The position numbers and the translations under genes were made by a program. 64,000 nt of DNA from Thermosipho melanesiensis BI429 (GTDB lineage Bacteria; Thermotogota; Thermotogae; Thermotogales; Fervidobacteriaceae), in the NCBI RefSeq assembly GCF_000016905.1, contig NC_009616.1, positions 1,426,001 to 1,490,000 of the forward strand, in the 5' to 3' direction. Shown piece by piece: positions 1 to 8,551 of the stretch (the first letter of the stretch is position 1; every line of letters begins with the position of its first letter). Below the pieces are notes generated by a model. The model saw nothing but the letters and a program-made list of their open reading frames with translations, was not told the origin of the DNA and made no database searches.

Positions 1-159
1 TTAAATTTAAGTGGTAATGTTTTAAAGGAGAAGTTTAAAATAAAATCCAGTCCTGAAATTGGAAAGATTATGGGAGAAATTTTTTGTATGAAGCTTGATA
101 ATCCTTATATAAACGAAATGGAAAAGTTGAAAGAAATTTTGGGAGGGAGAAATGGATGA
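1..159 (+). CDS. C-terminal end of a possible tRNA nucleotidyltransferase / poly(A) polymerase-like protein (partial)
   Basis: The window opens inside a rightward reading frame (frame 1) that ends in TGA at 157-159, giving about 52 residues. The tail contains SPEIGKIMGEIF followed by a charged helix ending KLKEIL. That pattern resembles the C-terminus of HD-containing CCA-adding enzymes, where a glycine-containing turn is followed by an amphipathic helix. The assignment is an inference from a short tail and is weak. The stop codon overlaps the ATG of the next gene (ATGA), and the Shine-Dalgarno GGGAGGGAG for that gene lies inside this reading frame, so the two are translationally coupled. Confidence 0.4.
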   Translation, partial: LNLSGNVLKEKFKIKSSPEIGKIMGEIFCMKLDNPYINEMEKLKEILGGRNG

Positions 160-1304
160 AAAAATTTTTTTTAGTTTTTTTGTTTTTTTCTTCAAGTTTA
201 TTCGCATTTTCAATTGGTGTTATTACACAATACAGTACAGAAACATACGATATTTTGCTTGATGCAAGTAATCTATTAAACAATTATAAAGACTATGAGA
301 TCTATTTTTTAACTGATTCTACCACGGCATCTGTTGACTATTACGTAAATCTTTATCTTACATATGATGCTACCGACGATATATATAAGGCAACCTATGA
401 AGATGGAGAATATTTTGTTAGTACACATTTTTCGTTTAATGGTTATAAAAAGTATAGTACTTTTTTGAAGGAAGTCATCTATTATCCTCTTGAAAAAATT
501 TCTATTTATAGGTTAAAAACAAAAGACTTTAAAGATTATCTTCAATTAACCTTTTATCCAGGTGTAGATGAATATGGGGATTTTAAAGATGGAAAATACA
601 TATTTATTACAGATAGATTAGGTGGAAATAGAAATATTGCTTATATAGACCTTTCAAATGAATCTTTAAACATACTTCCAGTTTGGGGAAGTAGTGAATA
701 TTACCCAAAATTTTCACCTGATTTGAAAAACATAGTATTTCAAGGGTCTTTGCATGGGGCTTGGAATGTTTATGTGATGCCGTTTGAAAGGGATTATGCG
801 AAAAAAATAAAAAGAATTTCTACTGGTACAGCGTATACCCCTGTATGGTATGATAATGAAAACCTCTTATATATCCAAGATTTAGAAAAGGGGAATTTAT
901 TGGTAAAGTACAACTTAAAGACAAGAAAGTATGAGGAAATTCATACATTTGGGGATATGGTATTTACACCATTTGCAAGTGGTACAGAAATTTTCTATAC
1001 ATCTTTAAATGGTGCAAATTTTGGTATTTATAAGTATATAGATGGAGAAAATGAAAAGGTGGAAGACACTTTTTACAACGAACATGATCCTGTTATATAC
1101 AACGATAAATTGATATTTACTTCTAATCGTGATGGTATATATAGGATTTGGATGAAGGATTTAAAAACTTCTAGTGTTACTTGCTTAACAAAAGATATAA
1201 ATTATGACGTATTTTATCCTGTTATTTCTAATGGACTTTTGTTTTTTTCTGTTTACAAAGATAATGAGGAACCAGATATTTTTGTTAAAAAATTAGATTT
1301 TTAG
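156..1304 (+). CDS. Secreted TolB-like beta-propeller protein
   Basis: A 382-residue protein starting at an ATG that overlaps the upstream stop. Residues 1-18 (MKKFFLVFLFFSSSLFAF) form a signal peptide, so it is exported. Residues about 140-370 hold repeated propeller blades of the TolB/WD40-like type, with recognisable blade motifs such as ITDRLGGNRNIAYIDL, YPKFSPDLKNIVF and FTSNRDGIYRIWM. TolB-like propellers usually bind partners in the periplasm. The N-terminal 120 residues look like a separate alpha/beta domain, as in TolB. No pal or tolA gene lies nearby, so its role under the toga envelope cannot be stated. It is convergent with, and overlaps by 12 bases, the end of the leftward flagellar cluster. 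Confidence 0.75.
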   Translation: MKKFFLVFLFFSSSLFAFSIGVITQYSTETYDILLDASNLLNNYKDYEIYFLTDSTTASVDYYVNLYLTYDATDDIYKATYEDGEYFVSTHFSFNGYKKYSTFLKEVIYYPLEKISIYRLKTKDFKDYLQLTFYPGVDEYGDFKDGKYIFITDRLGGNRNIAYIDLSNESLNILPVWGSSEYYPKFSPDLKNIVFQGSLHGAWNVYVMPFERDYAKKIKRISTGTAYTPVWYDNENLLYIQDLEKGNLLVKYNLKTRKYEEIHTFGDMVFTPFASGTEIFYTSLNGANFGIYKYIDGENEKVEDTFYNEHDPVIYNDKLIFTSNRDGIYRIWMKDLKTSSVTCLTKDINYDVFYPVISNGLLFFSVYKDNEEPDIFVKKLDF

Positions 1305-2210
1305 TATGTGCTTTTTTATTTCTTTATCCCAATCTCTAAAGTTATCTTTTGAGATAATTTTTGCCCCTTTAGATTTTGATAGATATATAATAAGTTCATC
1401 AGCAGGTGAATGGAAATATACATTCTGAAAATTTAAAACTTTGCTATTTTTGAATATGTATTTTGCATTTTTGTCAAATACTATGTAATAAGGAAAATAA
1501 AATTTTTTACCTTCCGAAAGTCTATCGAATACCATTAAAATATTTTCCGGATTTGGATGGGATGTCCAATAACAAATATTGTTACCATCAAGAATAACAG
1601 GACATTCTGGTTTTGAAAATATTGCCCTTAGGAGGTATGGATGAATTTTGGAAGAGGATTTGATTTTTTCTTTGCTTATTGGGTCTAGTTCTTTTATAAT
1701 ATCCTTGATCCAGAATATCTTTTCAAAATTGAAAAAAGTTATTTCGTTTATTTCTGTTGTTATATCATTTAAAAAATTTTGTTTTTTAAATGTTTCAAGA
1801 GCATATAGTTCAAGAAAGTTTTCTAGTTGTTTTTTTAAGAGTTTTTTTTCCATTTTTTTTATAAACTTTCTATCGTATTCCTTACAAGGAGAAGGAAAAG
1901 GAAATTTTAAAGGATTTGACCAAAATAGTAATTCAGCGATTTCTTTTGTTTGAATGCCTATTTCTTCGAAAAGCTTTAATCTATTAAAAAGCTTTCCTTT
2001 TCCATAAAGAAGGTTATAAGTGTATAAAGCAAATAAATCTATTTTGGTTTTTTTTAGTTTCTTTTTTAATTCTTTATTTTCGAGATTTTTAATTAAGATT
2101 ATGTATTTGCTTTCTGTAAGATTATTCAATGATTTTAGAATATTTAAAATAACTTTTTGTTTTCCTTTTAGTTCTTCTAGTCTAAAAAGAAAATCTTGTT
2201 CATATATCAT
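1293..2210 (-). CDS. Uncharacterised protein with C-terminal NYN/PIN-like nuclease domain
   Basis: A 305-residue protein, last gene of the leftward flagellar cluster. Residues 1-190 are charged and mostly helical with no family I recognise. The C-terminal 110 residues look like an NYN/Zc3h12a-type RNase fold: CPVILDGNNICYW supplies the first acidic position, SPADELIIYLSK a middle one, and AKIISKDNFRDW a final acidic strand-loop. Such domains are single-strand RNA nucleases. The start codon overlaps the stop of the upstream gene at 2207, so it belongs to the same transcription unit as fliA. Its link with motility is by position only. The nuclease call rests on motifs and is moderate. Confidence 0.55.
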   Translation of the reverse strand: MIYEQDFLFRLEELKGKQKVILNILKSLNNLTESKYIILIKNLENKELKKKLKKTKIDLFALYTYNLLYGKGKLFNRLKLFEEIGIQTKEIAELLFWSNPLKFPFPSPCKEYDRKFIKKMEKKLLKKQLENFLELYALETFKKQNFLNDITTEINEITFFNFEKIFWIKDIIKELDPISKEKIKSSSKIHPYLLRAIFSKPECPVILDGNNICYWTSHPNPENILMVFDRLSEGKKFYFPYYIVFDKNAKYIFKNSKVLNFQNVYFHSPADELIIYLSKSKGAKIISKDNFRDWDKEIKKHILKI

Positions 2211-2884
2211 TTAATTACCTCCAATTTATACTTTCCATCTATTTTAAAAATAACAACATTGGAGACGAAATTTTTTCCCTTTTTGTTTAAAATAACTGTT
2301 AACTTATTGTTTGTTATTATTATTTTTTCAGCGTAACCTAATGGAACATTTTTAAAAAAACCAATAAATTTTATGTCTTTGTTTTTTTGTGTTAGGATAT
2401 ATTCTCTGAGTATTTTTAATATTTTTTCTTTGCTTACTACTTTTGAAGGATAGATAATAACTTCAAATAAGATTGGAGGAATTTTTGATTTTATTTTTGG
2501 TTTAGGAATGTCTATGGCATTAATTGTGGTTTTAAAGTAGATATCTTCTTCGTATATATTTACATCTTTACTTTGAAAGGTAAGCGATTTATTATTTATA
2601 TTTAAATTCTCAAAGGAAATGTTTTTAATTTTAACTCTGCTTTGTGTTATTTCTTCTTTAGCTACATTGATTGTGGTATTCGAAATGCTTGTACTTGAAA
2701 GTTTTGGTGTAAACTTAAAATTTCTGGTTACAATATTTGCTTTGATAGATTCATCGTAAAGATTAGTTTTTAGATTAACTTTTTCAAAGGTAACGGTTAC
2801 ATTCATATTTGTTTTTATATCATTGATTTTTATAAGTCCTAACTCTTGTTTGAGGGTTTTTATTACATTTTTTATGATTCGCAT
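2207..2884 (-). CDS. Conserved-position hypothetical protein downstream of fliA
   Basis: A 225-residue protein I do not recognise. It begins MRIIKNVIKTLKQELGLIKI and is rich in beta-strand-like alternation, with no signal peptide, transmembrane segment or catalytic motif visible. It overlaps the gene upstream (start at 2884, upstream stop at 2872) and the gene downstream (ATG/TGA overlap at 2207-2210), so it is translated from the flagellar polycistron. An assembly or envelope function tied to flagella is possible but not shown by the sequence. Confidence 0.6.
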   Translation of the reverse strand: MRIIKNVIKTLKQELGLIKINDIKTNMNVTVTFEKVNLKTNLYDESIKANIVTRNFKFTPKLSSTSISNTTINVAKEEITQSRVKIKNISFENLNINNKSLTFQSKDVNIYEEDIYFKTTINAIDIPKPKIKSKIPPILFEVIIYPSKVVSKEKILKILREYILTQKNKDIKFIGFFKNVPLGYAEKIIITNNKLTVILNKKGKNFVSNVVIFKIDGKYKLEVIK

Positions 2885-3315
2885 ATATAACTCAACGCCT
2901 TTTCCAATCTTGAAAAAGGTTCTGTAATTTCTATCTTTTCAGAAATCTCTAATATCTTTCCTTTTATTGTATCGTTAAAAGGTGTAATTTTGAAAAATCT
3001 ATTGTTTATTTCTATGGTTTCACTTGAAGAGGTGTTTATTTCAATTATTAATACAATGTTTTCTTTAAAAGTTAGTGATGGATCGTTTACAAAAATTATT
3101 TCGGGTTTGTTTTCTATCTTTTCTATTAAGGTTTTTCCTATTATTTCCACACTTAAGTATTCTTCTAAAGAAGAACCATAAATTATCTTTTGAAGTCCAG
3201 TTGGAGTAATTGGTTCGGTATATTTAAATTCAATAGGAATACCCCTTTCATCTATTATTAAAATACCACCTAAGTATTTTTCATTTATCTTTCTTACTGA
3301 GAAGTATCCAATCAA
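2872..3315 (-). CDS. Hypothetical protein in the fliA cluster
   Basis: A 147-residue protein starting at TTG, overlapping the stop of the upstream gene (TTGA). It begins MIGYFSVRKINEKYLGGILI and contains PITPTGLQKIIYGSSLEEYL, which looks like a small alpha/beta domain. No known motif is visible. The tight overlaps on both sides show it belongs to the operon. Function unknown. Confidence 0.6.
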   Translation of the reverse strand: MIGYFSVRKINEKYLGGILIIDERGIPIEFKYTEPITPTGLQKIIYGSSLEEYLSVEIIGKTLIEKIENKPEIIFVNDPSLTFKENIVLIIEINTSSSETIEINNRFFKITPFNDTIKGKILEISEKIEITEPFSRLEKALSYICES

Positions 3316-3614
3316 ATTCTCACATCCAATATATGCGAATTTTCTGCTTCGACTATTTTATTTTCATTTTTGCGTCCTTTTTTATTGTAAAAATCCCTTT
3401 TATTTTTGTTACCTTCATCAGTTGAACTTCTAACATTTTTATTGGGGGTTTTTTCAATGTTTTTTGGAGATGTTCTTTCCTTTTTTATTCTCTCATTTAG
3501 TTGTTGGGCACTTATTTCAGCTGCAATGTTGGTGTAATTTTGTAGATTACTAAATTGCGTTGATTTTTCTACACTACTTCTTAAATAAATTGGATGTAAT
3601 TCGATGGGTTCCAT
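3312..3614 (-). CDS. Small polar protein immediately downstream of fliA, probably flagellar-operon associated
   Basis: A 100-residue, highly polar protein (many Lys, Glu, Asn), probably disordered in the middle. The N-terminus MEPIELHPIYLRSS and the C-terminus ending ILDVRI resemble small uncharacterised proteins often encoded after sigma-28 in flagellar operons, which end in a similar hydrophobic-Asp-hydrophobic strand. That comparison is from memory. It begins 3 bases downstream of the fliA stop, with its Shine-Dalgarno (GGGGGG) inside the end of fliA. Confidence 0.55.
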   Translation of the reverse strand: MEPIELHPIYLRSSVEKSTQFSNLQNYTNIAAEISAQQLNERIKKERTSPKNIEKTPNKNVRSSTDEGNKNKRDFYNKKGRKNENKIVEAENSHILDVRI

Positions 3615-3617
3615 AAA

Positions 3618-4298
3618 TTATCCCCCCAACATTTTTTTTAGTTTTAAAATAATTGAGCTTAGAATTTGGGAAACTCTTGATTCCGTTAAGTTTAATATCT
3701 TTCCAATTTCTTTTAAAGATAATTCATGTTCAAATCTTAAATTTAGTATTATTTTTTCCTTTTCATCCAATTTATTTATCGCCTTTTTTAATTCTTCCTT
3801 TATGATTTCTTTAAATGCCGTTTCTTCTGGGGTATAATCAGAAGAAGAAATTGTTTCATTAATTTCTAGATCTTCTGTTAGGTAATCATCAAGCATTAGA
3901 AATTGCTTTCTTACCATTTCGTTATATGCTCTTTTGACATTTTCAAGTGGGAGATTAGTTATTTTTGAAATTTCATTAAAATCTATTATTTTTCCCGAAT
4001 TTTCCATCTTGGAGATAGCATCTTCAACTACTTTTACATCGTGCCTTAGGTTTTTTGGCATCCAGTCTATCTTTCTAAGATAGTCGTACATCGCACCTTT
4101 TACTCTGGTTAAAATATACGATCTTAGCTTTGCTCCTTTTTTGGGGTTATAACGTTCTATTGCTTGTAATAATCCAATAAGACCTTCTTGTATTAAGTCA
4201 TCAATTTCAATATTATGTGGTAGATTTTTCTTTAAATCATACGCAATTCTTTTTATATAAGGTAGATATTCTTGTATAATTTTTTCTTTGTCTATCAA
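3618..4298 (-). CDS. fliA: Flagellar sigma factor sigma-28
   Basis: A 226-residue sigma-70 family factor directing RNA polymerase to late flagellar and chemotaxis promoters. Region 2 is clear (EIDDLIQEGLIGLLQAIERY at residues about 30-50, then GAKLRSYILTRVKGAMYDYL). A short region 3 follows, and region 4 ends the protein with a helix-turn-helix (LSLKEIGKILNLTESRVSQI). There is no region 1, as expected for FliA. The start is TTG, overlapping the cheD stop (TTGA), with GGAGG about nine bases upstream. Being last in a cheC-cheD-fliA string, it is likely translationally coupled. Confidence 0.95.
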   Translation of the reverse strand: MIDKEKIIQEYLPYIKRIAYDLKKNLPHNIEIDDLIQEGLIGLLQAIERYNPKKGAKLRSYILTRVKGAMYDYLRKIDWMPKNLRHDVKVVEDAISKMENSGKIIDFNEISKITNLPLENVKRAYNEMVRKQFLMLDDYLTEDLEINETISSSDYTPEETAFKEIIKEELKKAINKLDEKEKIILNLRFEHELSLKEIGKILNLTESRVSQILSSIILKLKKMLGG

Positions 4299-4777
4299 AT
4301 TTCTATTACCTCCACATTTTCACCTGTTTTTACTTTTCTAATCATGAGTTTACCGGTTTCTACGTCGTATTCAATACTCCTTGCTCTGTTTCCTCCAGTA
4401 TCTTCAGAAACAATTTTAATTCCGAGTTTGTTTAGTATCTTTTTTACTGCCTCTACGTTTCTTTGGCCTACATTCATTGCAGAATTATTAAACATAGCAG
4501 CACCACCTGCTATTTTCGCCTCAAAATTTTTCCCGCCTAATTTTTTTAATTCGTTAACTACGACAGTGATTCCAGTATCGGCATATTTTCCTGGCTTGTT
4601 GACTTCCTTTCCACCACTTTCTGGGAGCATAACATGGACCATTCCGCCAATTTGCTTTGATTTATCTCTAATACAGACTCCGACACAAGAACCCAATCCT
4701 AAAGTTACTAAAATTGTATTTTGATCACCAATTGCATATTCGCCTATTCCAATGATTTTTTTAACTTTTTGTGACAT
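4295..4777 (-). CDS. cheD: Chemoreceptor glutamine deamidase CheD
   Basis: About 160 residues. CheD deamidates glutamines of chemoreceptors and also binds CheC, raising CheC activity on CheY-P. The catalytic cysteine lies in GLGSCVGVCIRD and the histidine in HVMLPESG, with the conserved Thr and Gly region in KYADTGITVVVNEL. I chose the ATG that overlaps the cheC stop (TAATG, 4777). The in-frame GTG three codons upstream sits too close to GGGG to be read well. It lies between cheC and fliA, the expected partner arrangement. Confidence 0.95.
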   Translation of the reverse strand: MSQKVKKIIGIGEYAIGDQNTILVTLGLGSCVGVCIRDKSKQIGGMVHVMLPESGGKEVNKPGKYADTGITVVVNELKKLGGKNFEAKIAGGAAMFNNSAMNVGQRNVEAVKKILNKLGIKIVSEDTGGNRARSIEYDVETGKLMIRKVKTGENVEVIEI

Positions 4778-5394
4778 TAATTCCACATCCCCAATTTTTC
4801 CAATATCTTTTTAAGAGATTGTTCATCTGGAAGAAGAAGCAAGTAACCTGTTAACATTTTGTCAATACCTTCTATTTCAATAGAAGTTTCAATAAGTAAT
4901 ATGTAGTCTTCTGTTTTAGAAACTTGCAAAGAAACTTCTGCAAGTATTGCACTTATCATATCGACTGCTATCTCAGGTGGTTCTGGGTTTATAAAGAAAT
5001 TTGTAAATCCTGAGAGTGCGGTAACGTATGAACCACACATTATATTTCCTATTTCTTTCAACATAGAAACGGAAAATTCATCAAGGGTTGTTATATCTTG
5101 AAGCTCTATGCCTGTTAAAAGTTTTGTTATTTCTTTCACTGTTATGGAGTTTAAGATTAACAATATTTCACCTTCTACATCTTCTTGCATTTTCATTTTT
5201 ACAGCGCAAACAATTTCTTCAGGGTTTTCAAATATAAATGGGATATTTGAAATAGGTACCACTTTTGTTGATGGTACCGAAATTTCTACTTTTCTTCCAA
5301 TCATCATTGAAAGAGCAGTTGCTGCATTACCTGTACCTATATTTCCAATTTCATTTAGAAGGTCAAGTTGTTTTTCATTTAATTTTTCAAGCAT
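4777..5394 (-). CDS. cheC: CheY-P phosphatase CheC
   Basis: A 205-residue CheC/CheX/FliY-family phosphatase that dephosphorylates CheY-P and tunes chemotactic adaptation. Two active-site repeats are visible: EIGNIGTGNAATALS at residues about 14-29 and EIGNIMCGSYVTALS at about 114-128, each with the Glu-x2-Asn pair needed for catalysis. Both being intact suggests a two-site CheC rather than a receptor-only variant. It overlaps cheD and follows a PilZ gene by about 10 bases. Confidence 0.95.
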   Translation of the reverse strand: MLEKLNEKQLDLLNEIGNIGTGNAATALSMMIGRKVEISVPSTKVVPISNIPFIFENPEEIVCAVKMKMQEDVEGEILLILNSITVKEITKLLTGIELQDITTLDEFSVSMLKEIGNIMCGSYVTALSGFTNFFINPEPPEIAVDMISAILAEVSLQVSKTEDYILLIETSIEIEGIDKMLTGYLLLLPDEQSLKKILEKLGMWN

Positions 5395-5404
5395 TTTTTC
5401 CCTC

Positions 5405-6067
5405 CTACTTCTTTGCTTTTAGTTCTTTTTGAAATACAAATCTTACTAGTTTGTTTTCTAGATTTGTAGGTACATCTAAAAACTCAACACCATATTGAAA
5501 TCCTTCTTCTGTTTTCTGATCAGCTCTAATTATCTTTGATTTTTGATTTTCAAGCTGTAAATTTTCGTCTAATTTTAGATTTATATATATTATATCATCT
5601 AAATGTAGAATTGCATCAGTTACAATTTTTATTCCTCCTGCACTGAAGTCTTTGGTCATGAACTGGATAGCTTCAGCATTAGTTTTTGGGGATAATTTAA
5701 ACGTTCCAAATAGAAATAATGGAATTCTTTTAAATCTTCTTCTCTCAGTTTTATTTACATATTCGGGTGCTGGCACGGGGATCATGTATAGATTATCTTT
5801 TTTAATTACTCCAAGCGATATAGTAGAAAATGTATACATCGAACTTCTATCAAAAAATTTTACATTCATTCTTGTACCTTTAGGTATTGGGATGAAATGT
5901 CCTTTGTAAGTTGGAATAGATAGAAAGATTAGGTTTTTTTTAAAGTCAATATCTGATATTGAAGTCTTATATGTGCCTTCGAGTTCTTTAAGCATTGTAA
6001 TTTCAATTATACCTGGTAATCCAATCTTTAAAGCTTTTGGTGTTGGAACTTTTGTTACATATGGCAT
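5405..6067 (-). CDS. PilZ-domain protein, YcgR-like flagellar brake
   Basis: A 220-residue protein with an N-terminal YcgR-type beta barrel (residues about 1-100) and a C-terminal PilZ domain. The c-di-GMP binding signature is visible as RRRFKR (arginine motif, about residue 108) and DFSAGGIKI (the D/NxSxxG motif). YcgR-type proteins couple c-di-GMP to motor torque or direction. Its place between flhG and cheC fits motility control. Confidence 0.85.
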   Translation of the reverse strand: MPYVTKVPTPKALKIGLPGIIEITMLKELEGTYKTSISDIDFKKNLIFLSIPTYKGHFIPIPKGTRMNVKFFDRSSMYTFSTISLGVIKKDNLYMIPVPAPEYVNKTERRRFKRIPLFLFGTFKLSPKTNAEAIQFMTKDFSAGGIKIVTDAILHLDDIIYINLKLDENLQLENQKSKIIRADQKTEEGFQYGVEFLDVPTNLENKLVRFVFQKELKAKK

Positions 6068-6081
6068 AGTGACACCCTTTC

Positions 6082-6615
6082 TTATTTTTTAATTATTTCT
6101 TGCCATTTTTTAATGGAATCTTCTGATATTTTACAACCTATTCTATAAATTTCTTCTTCAAATATTCGCCAAAGAGGTATTATTTTAATCTTATCATTAT
6201 CTATTAAAATTTCGGTTGGTTTTTCAAGTTCTAATTCTTTTTCTGATAGCATTTGAAGCCCTGAACGTGAGACATCGATTATTAAAATGGAATTGTTTGC
6301 ATTTTTTGCAGATTTAAAAAAAGGAAATCTTTTTTCTTTCCTTCGTTGAATAATTCCTATTTTTTCGTTTGTTTTTAGAAAATATCTTTTGCCTTCATTA
6401 TCTGCTACTTCTCCAATTAATGCTAATAACGCCTCTTTTACTGGAATATTTAAAAGTAATTTTTTGCCAATTGTAAATGTTTCATCAGCTTCTATTTCAA
6501 CAATCCCATTTTTTTTGATAATAATAAGCCGAACTTGATACTCTTTGTTTTCAGTGTCTTTTGCTATAAGATAAATACCACTTAAATTTTTATTTATATA
6601 TTCAATTATTGTCAA
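6082..6615 (-). CDS. Second PilZ-type protein
   Basis: A 177-residue protein starting at TTG directly after the flhG stop, with GGAGGG six bases upstream. It has the same two-part layout as its neighbour: an N-terminal barrel (residues 1-85) and a PilZ-like half with QRRKEKRFPF and DVSRSGLQML, matching the arginine motif and the DxSxxG motif. It is therefore probably a c-di-GMP receptor. Two tandem PilZ genes suggest duplication with divergence. Overall identity to the neighbour appears low. Confidence 0.75.
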   Translation of the reverse strand: MTIIEYINKNLSGIYLIAKDTENKEYQVRLIIIKKNGIVEIEADETFTIGKKLLLNIPVKEALLALIGEVADNEGKRYFLKTNEKIGIIQRRKEKRFPFFKSAKNANNSILIIDVSRSGLQMLSEKELELEKPTEILIDNDKIKIIPLWRIFEEEIYRIGCKISEDSIKKWQEIIKK

Positions 6616-7446
6616 TTAATTCCCTCCTTTGAAGAAAGAAAGTATTTTATCCATTAAATTTTCTTTTGGTGCTATTTCCTTTTTGCTTAAAATAGAAGCT
6701 ATTCTATAAAGTGCAAAAGTTGGCTGAATTTTTGGATTATCTATTACAAATGGTTTTCTTTCAAAAACACTTTTTTCAACGTTTGGATGTTTTTTTATTA
6801 AGGTTAATGAACCAATTTTTTCACCGGTAAATTTTTCCAAAACAGCAGAAAATCTATTTAAATTTTCAGATGATTCTTTGTACTTTTCTATTAAATTACC
6901 AACAAGGTGAATGTTGTTTGCAGGTATGCCTTTATGGATTAAAATTTTAACGAATGTGTATGAGTTAACTAGCGATGTAGGTTGCGTTGTAGTTATGACT
7001 AGTGTATGGTTTGCACTGTTAAAAAATGGTGCAAAGTTTTCATTGTATCCAGGCGGAAGGTCAATAAGTATGTAATCATAATTTTGTGCTATCTGTGCGA
7101 AATTTATATAAAATTCTTTTATATTATTTTCGCTAAATAAAAAGATTGTTTCTATATCACTACCTACATTCATCAAATCTATACCGTATTCTGTTTTAAA
7201 GATTATATCTTCCTTTTTGCATTTTTTCATTATAAGGTCACTAAGGGAGTACTTTGGGTGTATGTTTAATAGAACATCTGAGTTTGTAAAACCCACATCA
7301 AGATCAAAAATTAAGACTTTAAATCCGAGTTTTTGAAGTATAATGGAAAGATTAACAGTGATTAGAGTTTTTCCCACACCACCTTTACCGCTGCCAATTA
7401 AAACAATATTTCCAAGATTAAGCAAATTTCTAGCTTGATTTAACAT
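6616..7446 (-). CDS. flhG: Flagellar number regulator FlhG (MinD/ParA-like ATPase)
   Basis: A 276-residue ParA/MinD-type ATPase. The deviant Walker A is GSGKGGVGKT at residues about 18-27, followed by a switch aspartate in LIFDLDVGFTNSDVLL and the Walker B-like YDYILIDLPPGYN. FlhG acts with FlhF to set the place and number of flagella and stimulates the FlhF GTPase. It overlaps flhF by 17 bases and is also called YlxH. A C-terminal amphipathic helix of the MinD type (ENLMDKILSFFKGG) is visible, suggesting membrane binding. Confidence 0.93.
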   Translation of the reverse strand: MLNQARNLLNLGNIVLIGSGKGGVGKTLITVNLSIILQKLGFKVLIFDLDVGFTNSDVLLNIHPKYSLSDLIMKKCKKEDIIFKTEYGIDLMNVGSDIETIFLFSENNIKEFYINFAQIAQNYDYILIDLPPGYNENFAPFFNSANHTLVITTTQPTSLVNSYTFVKILIHKGIPANNIHLVGNLIEKYKESSENLNRFSAVLEKFTGEKIGSLTLIKKHPNVEKSVFERKPFVIDNPKIQPTFALYRIASILSKKEIAPKENLMDKILSFFKGGN

Positions 7447-8551
7447 AATTGAGCACCTCTCTAGCTAAAATAATTGATAATTCTTTATTACTTGCTTCAA
7501 TAATGTCATCGGGTACACGTTGACCATTTGTAATATAGATAATTGGTTTATTGATAAAATGGCCAGCGTTTAAGAAATGTCCCAAAGAAGATGTTTCATC
7601 CATTTTAGTTAGAATTATGTGTGTAGGTGAAACATCATTGAATTTTTTTGAAATAAGTTCAAGATCACTACTTCTATATTGCATTCCCACAACTAAAAAT
7701 TTGTAATCTGGGGAAATAATTTCAGCCATTGCCTTTATTTCATTCATTTGAAGTTCATTTTTTTGGCTTCTACCTGCGGTGTCTATAAATACCACCTCAA
7801 AATCTGCCATTGCTTCAAGCTCGATTTTTGCTTCTTTGGGGGTGTATGCAACACGCATTGGTATATCCATTAATGTTGCATATGTTTTTAGTTGTTCTGT
7901 AGCCGCTATTCTATAAGTGTCTAATGTTAATATACCAACCTTTTTGTGTTCATTTATGGACATTTTTGCTGCTAGCTTAGCAAGTGTAGTAGTTTTTCCT
8001 ACGCCCGTTGGACCTACAAACATTACTTTTCCTGTAATATCTGGGTTGTCTGTTTTTATAAATGGAAGGAATATTTCAGAGAGAACAAATCTTGTGTTTT
8101 CATCCTCAAAATCTATTTTCCCGTATTTTATTCTTATGTATTCTATAACTTTTTCAATTATTTCTTGATTTACATCGTGAAAGTTTAAAGCTTTTCTCAA
8201 ATCTCTTATCCATTCAGGTTCATTGTCAGATTTTTGCATAGAAACCATAGTTTTTAATTCGTACATCATCTTTTTTATTTCATTAAGTTCATCAGTGCTC
8301 CTTTTTTGTGAATTTTTTGATAGTATTTCTTGTAATTGATATATTTGTTGTGTTTTCATTTCATTGTTTTGCTTTACTTCATTTTCTTCAACAGCAGCAG
8401 TAACTTCGAGAAAGGTTTTTGCACCAATTCCCAGAAATCCACCTTTTTTAATTTTTCTTGTTCCAAGAATTACTGCATCTTTTCCAAGTTCAATTTTTAT
8501 TTTTTCAAGAGCTTCCTTGATGTCTTTGACTAAGTATTTTTTTACGATCAT
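7430..8551 (-). CDS. flhF: Flagellar SRP-type GTPase FlhF
   Basis: A 373-residue SRP-family GTPase. The N-terminal B domain (residues 1-110) includes the typical start VKKYLVKDIKEALEKIKIEL. The NG domain begins near 115, with P-loop GPTGVGKTTTLAKLAAK, the DTYRIAATEQL motif, DTAGRS and the specificity motif TKMDE. FlhF recruits early basal-body parts to the membrane. It overlaps flhA by four bases and flhG by 17, so the three are coupled. Confidence 0.95.
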   Translation of the reverse strand: MIVKKYLVKDIKEALEKIKIELGKDAVILGTRKIKKGGFLGIGAKTFLEVTAAVEENEVKQNNEMKTQQIYQLQEILSKNSQKRSTDELNEIKKMMYELKTMVSMQKSDNEPEWIRDLRKALNFHDVNQEIIEKVIEYIRIKYGKIDFEDENTRFVLSEIFLPFIKTDNPDITGKVMFVGPTGVGKTTTLAKLAAKMSINEHKKVGILTLDTYRIAATEQLKTYATLMDIPMRVAYTPKEAKIELEAMADFEVVFIDTAGRSQKNELQMNEIKAMAEIISPDYKFLVVGMQYRSSDLELISKKFNDVSPTHIILTKMDETSSLGHFLNAGHFINKPIIYITNGQRVPDDIIEASNKELSIILAREVLNYVKSS

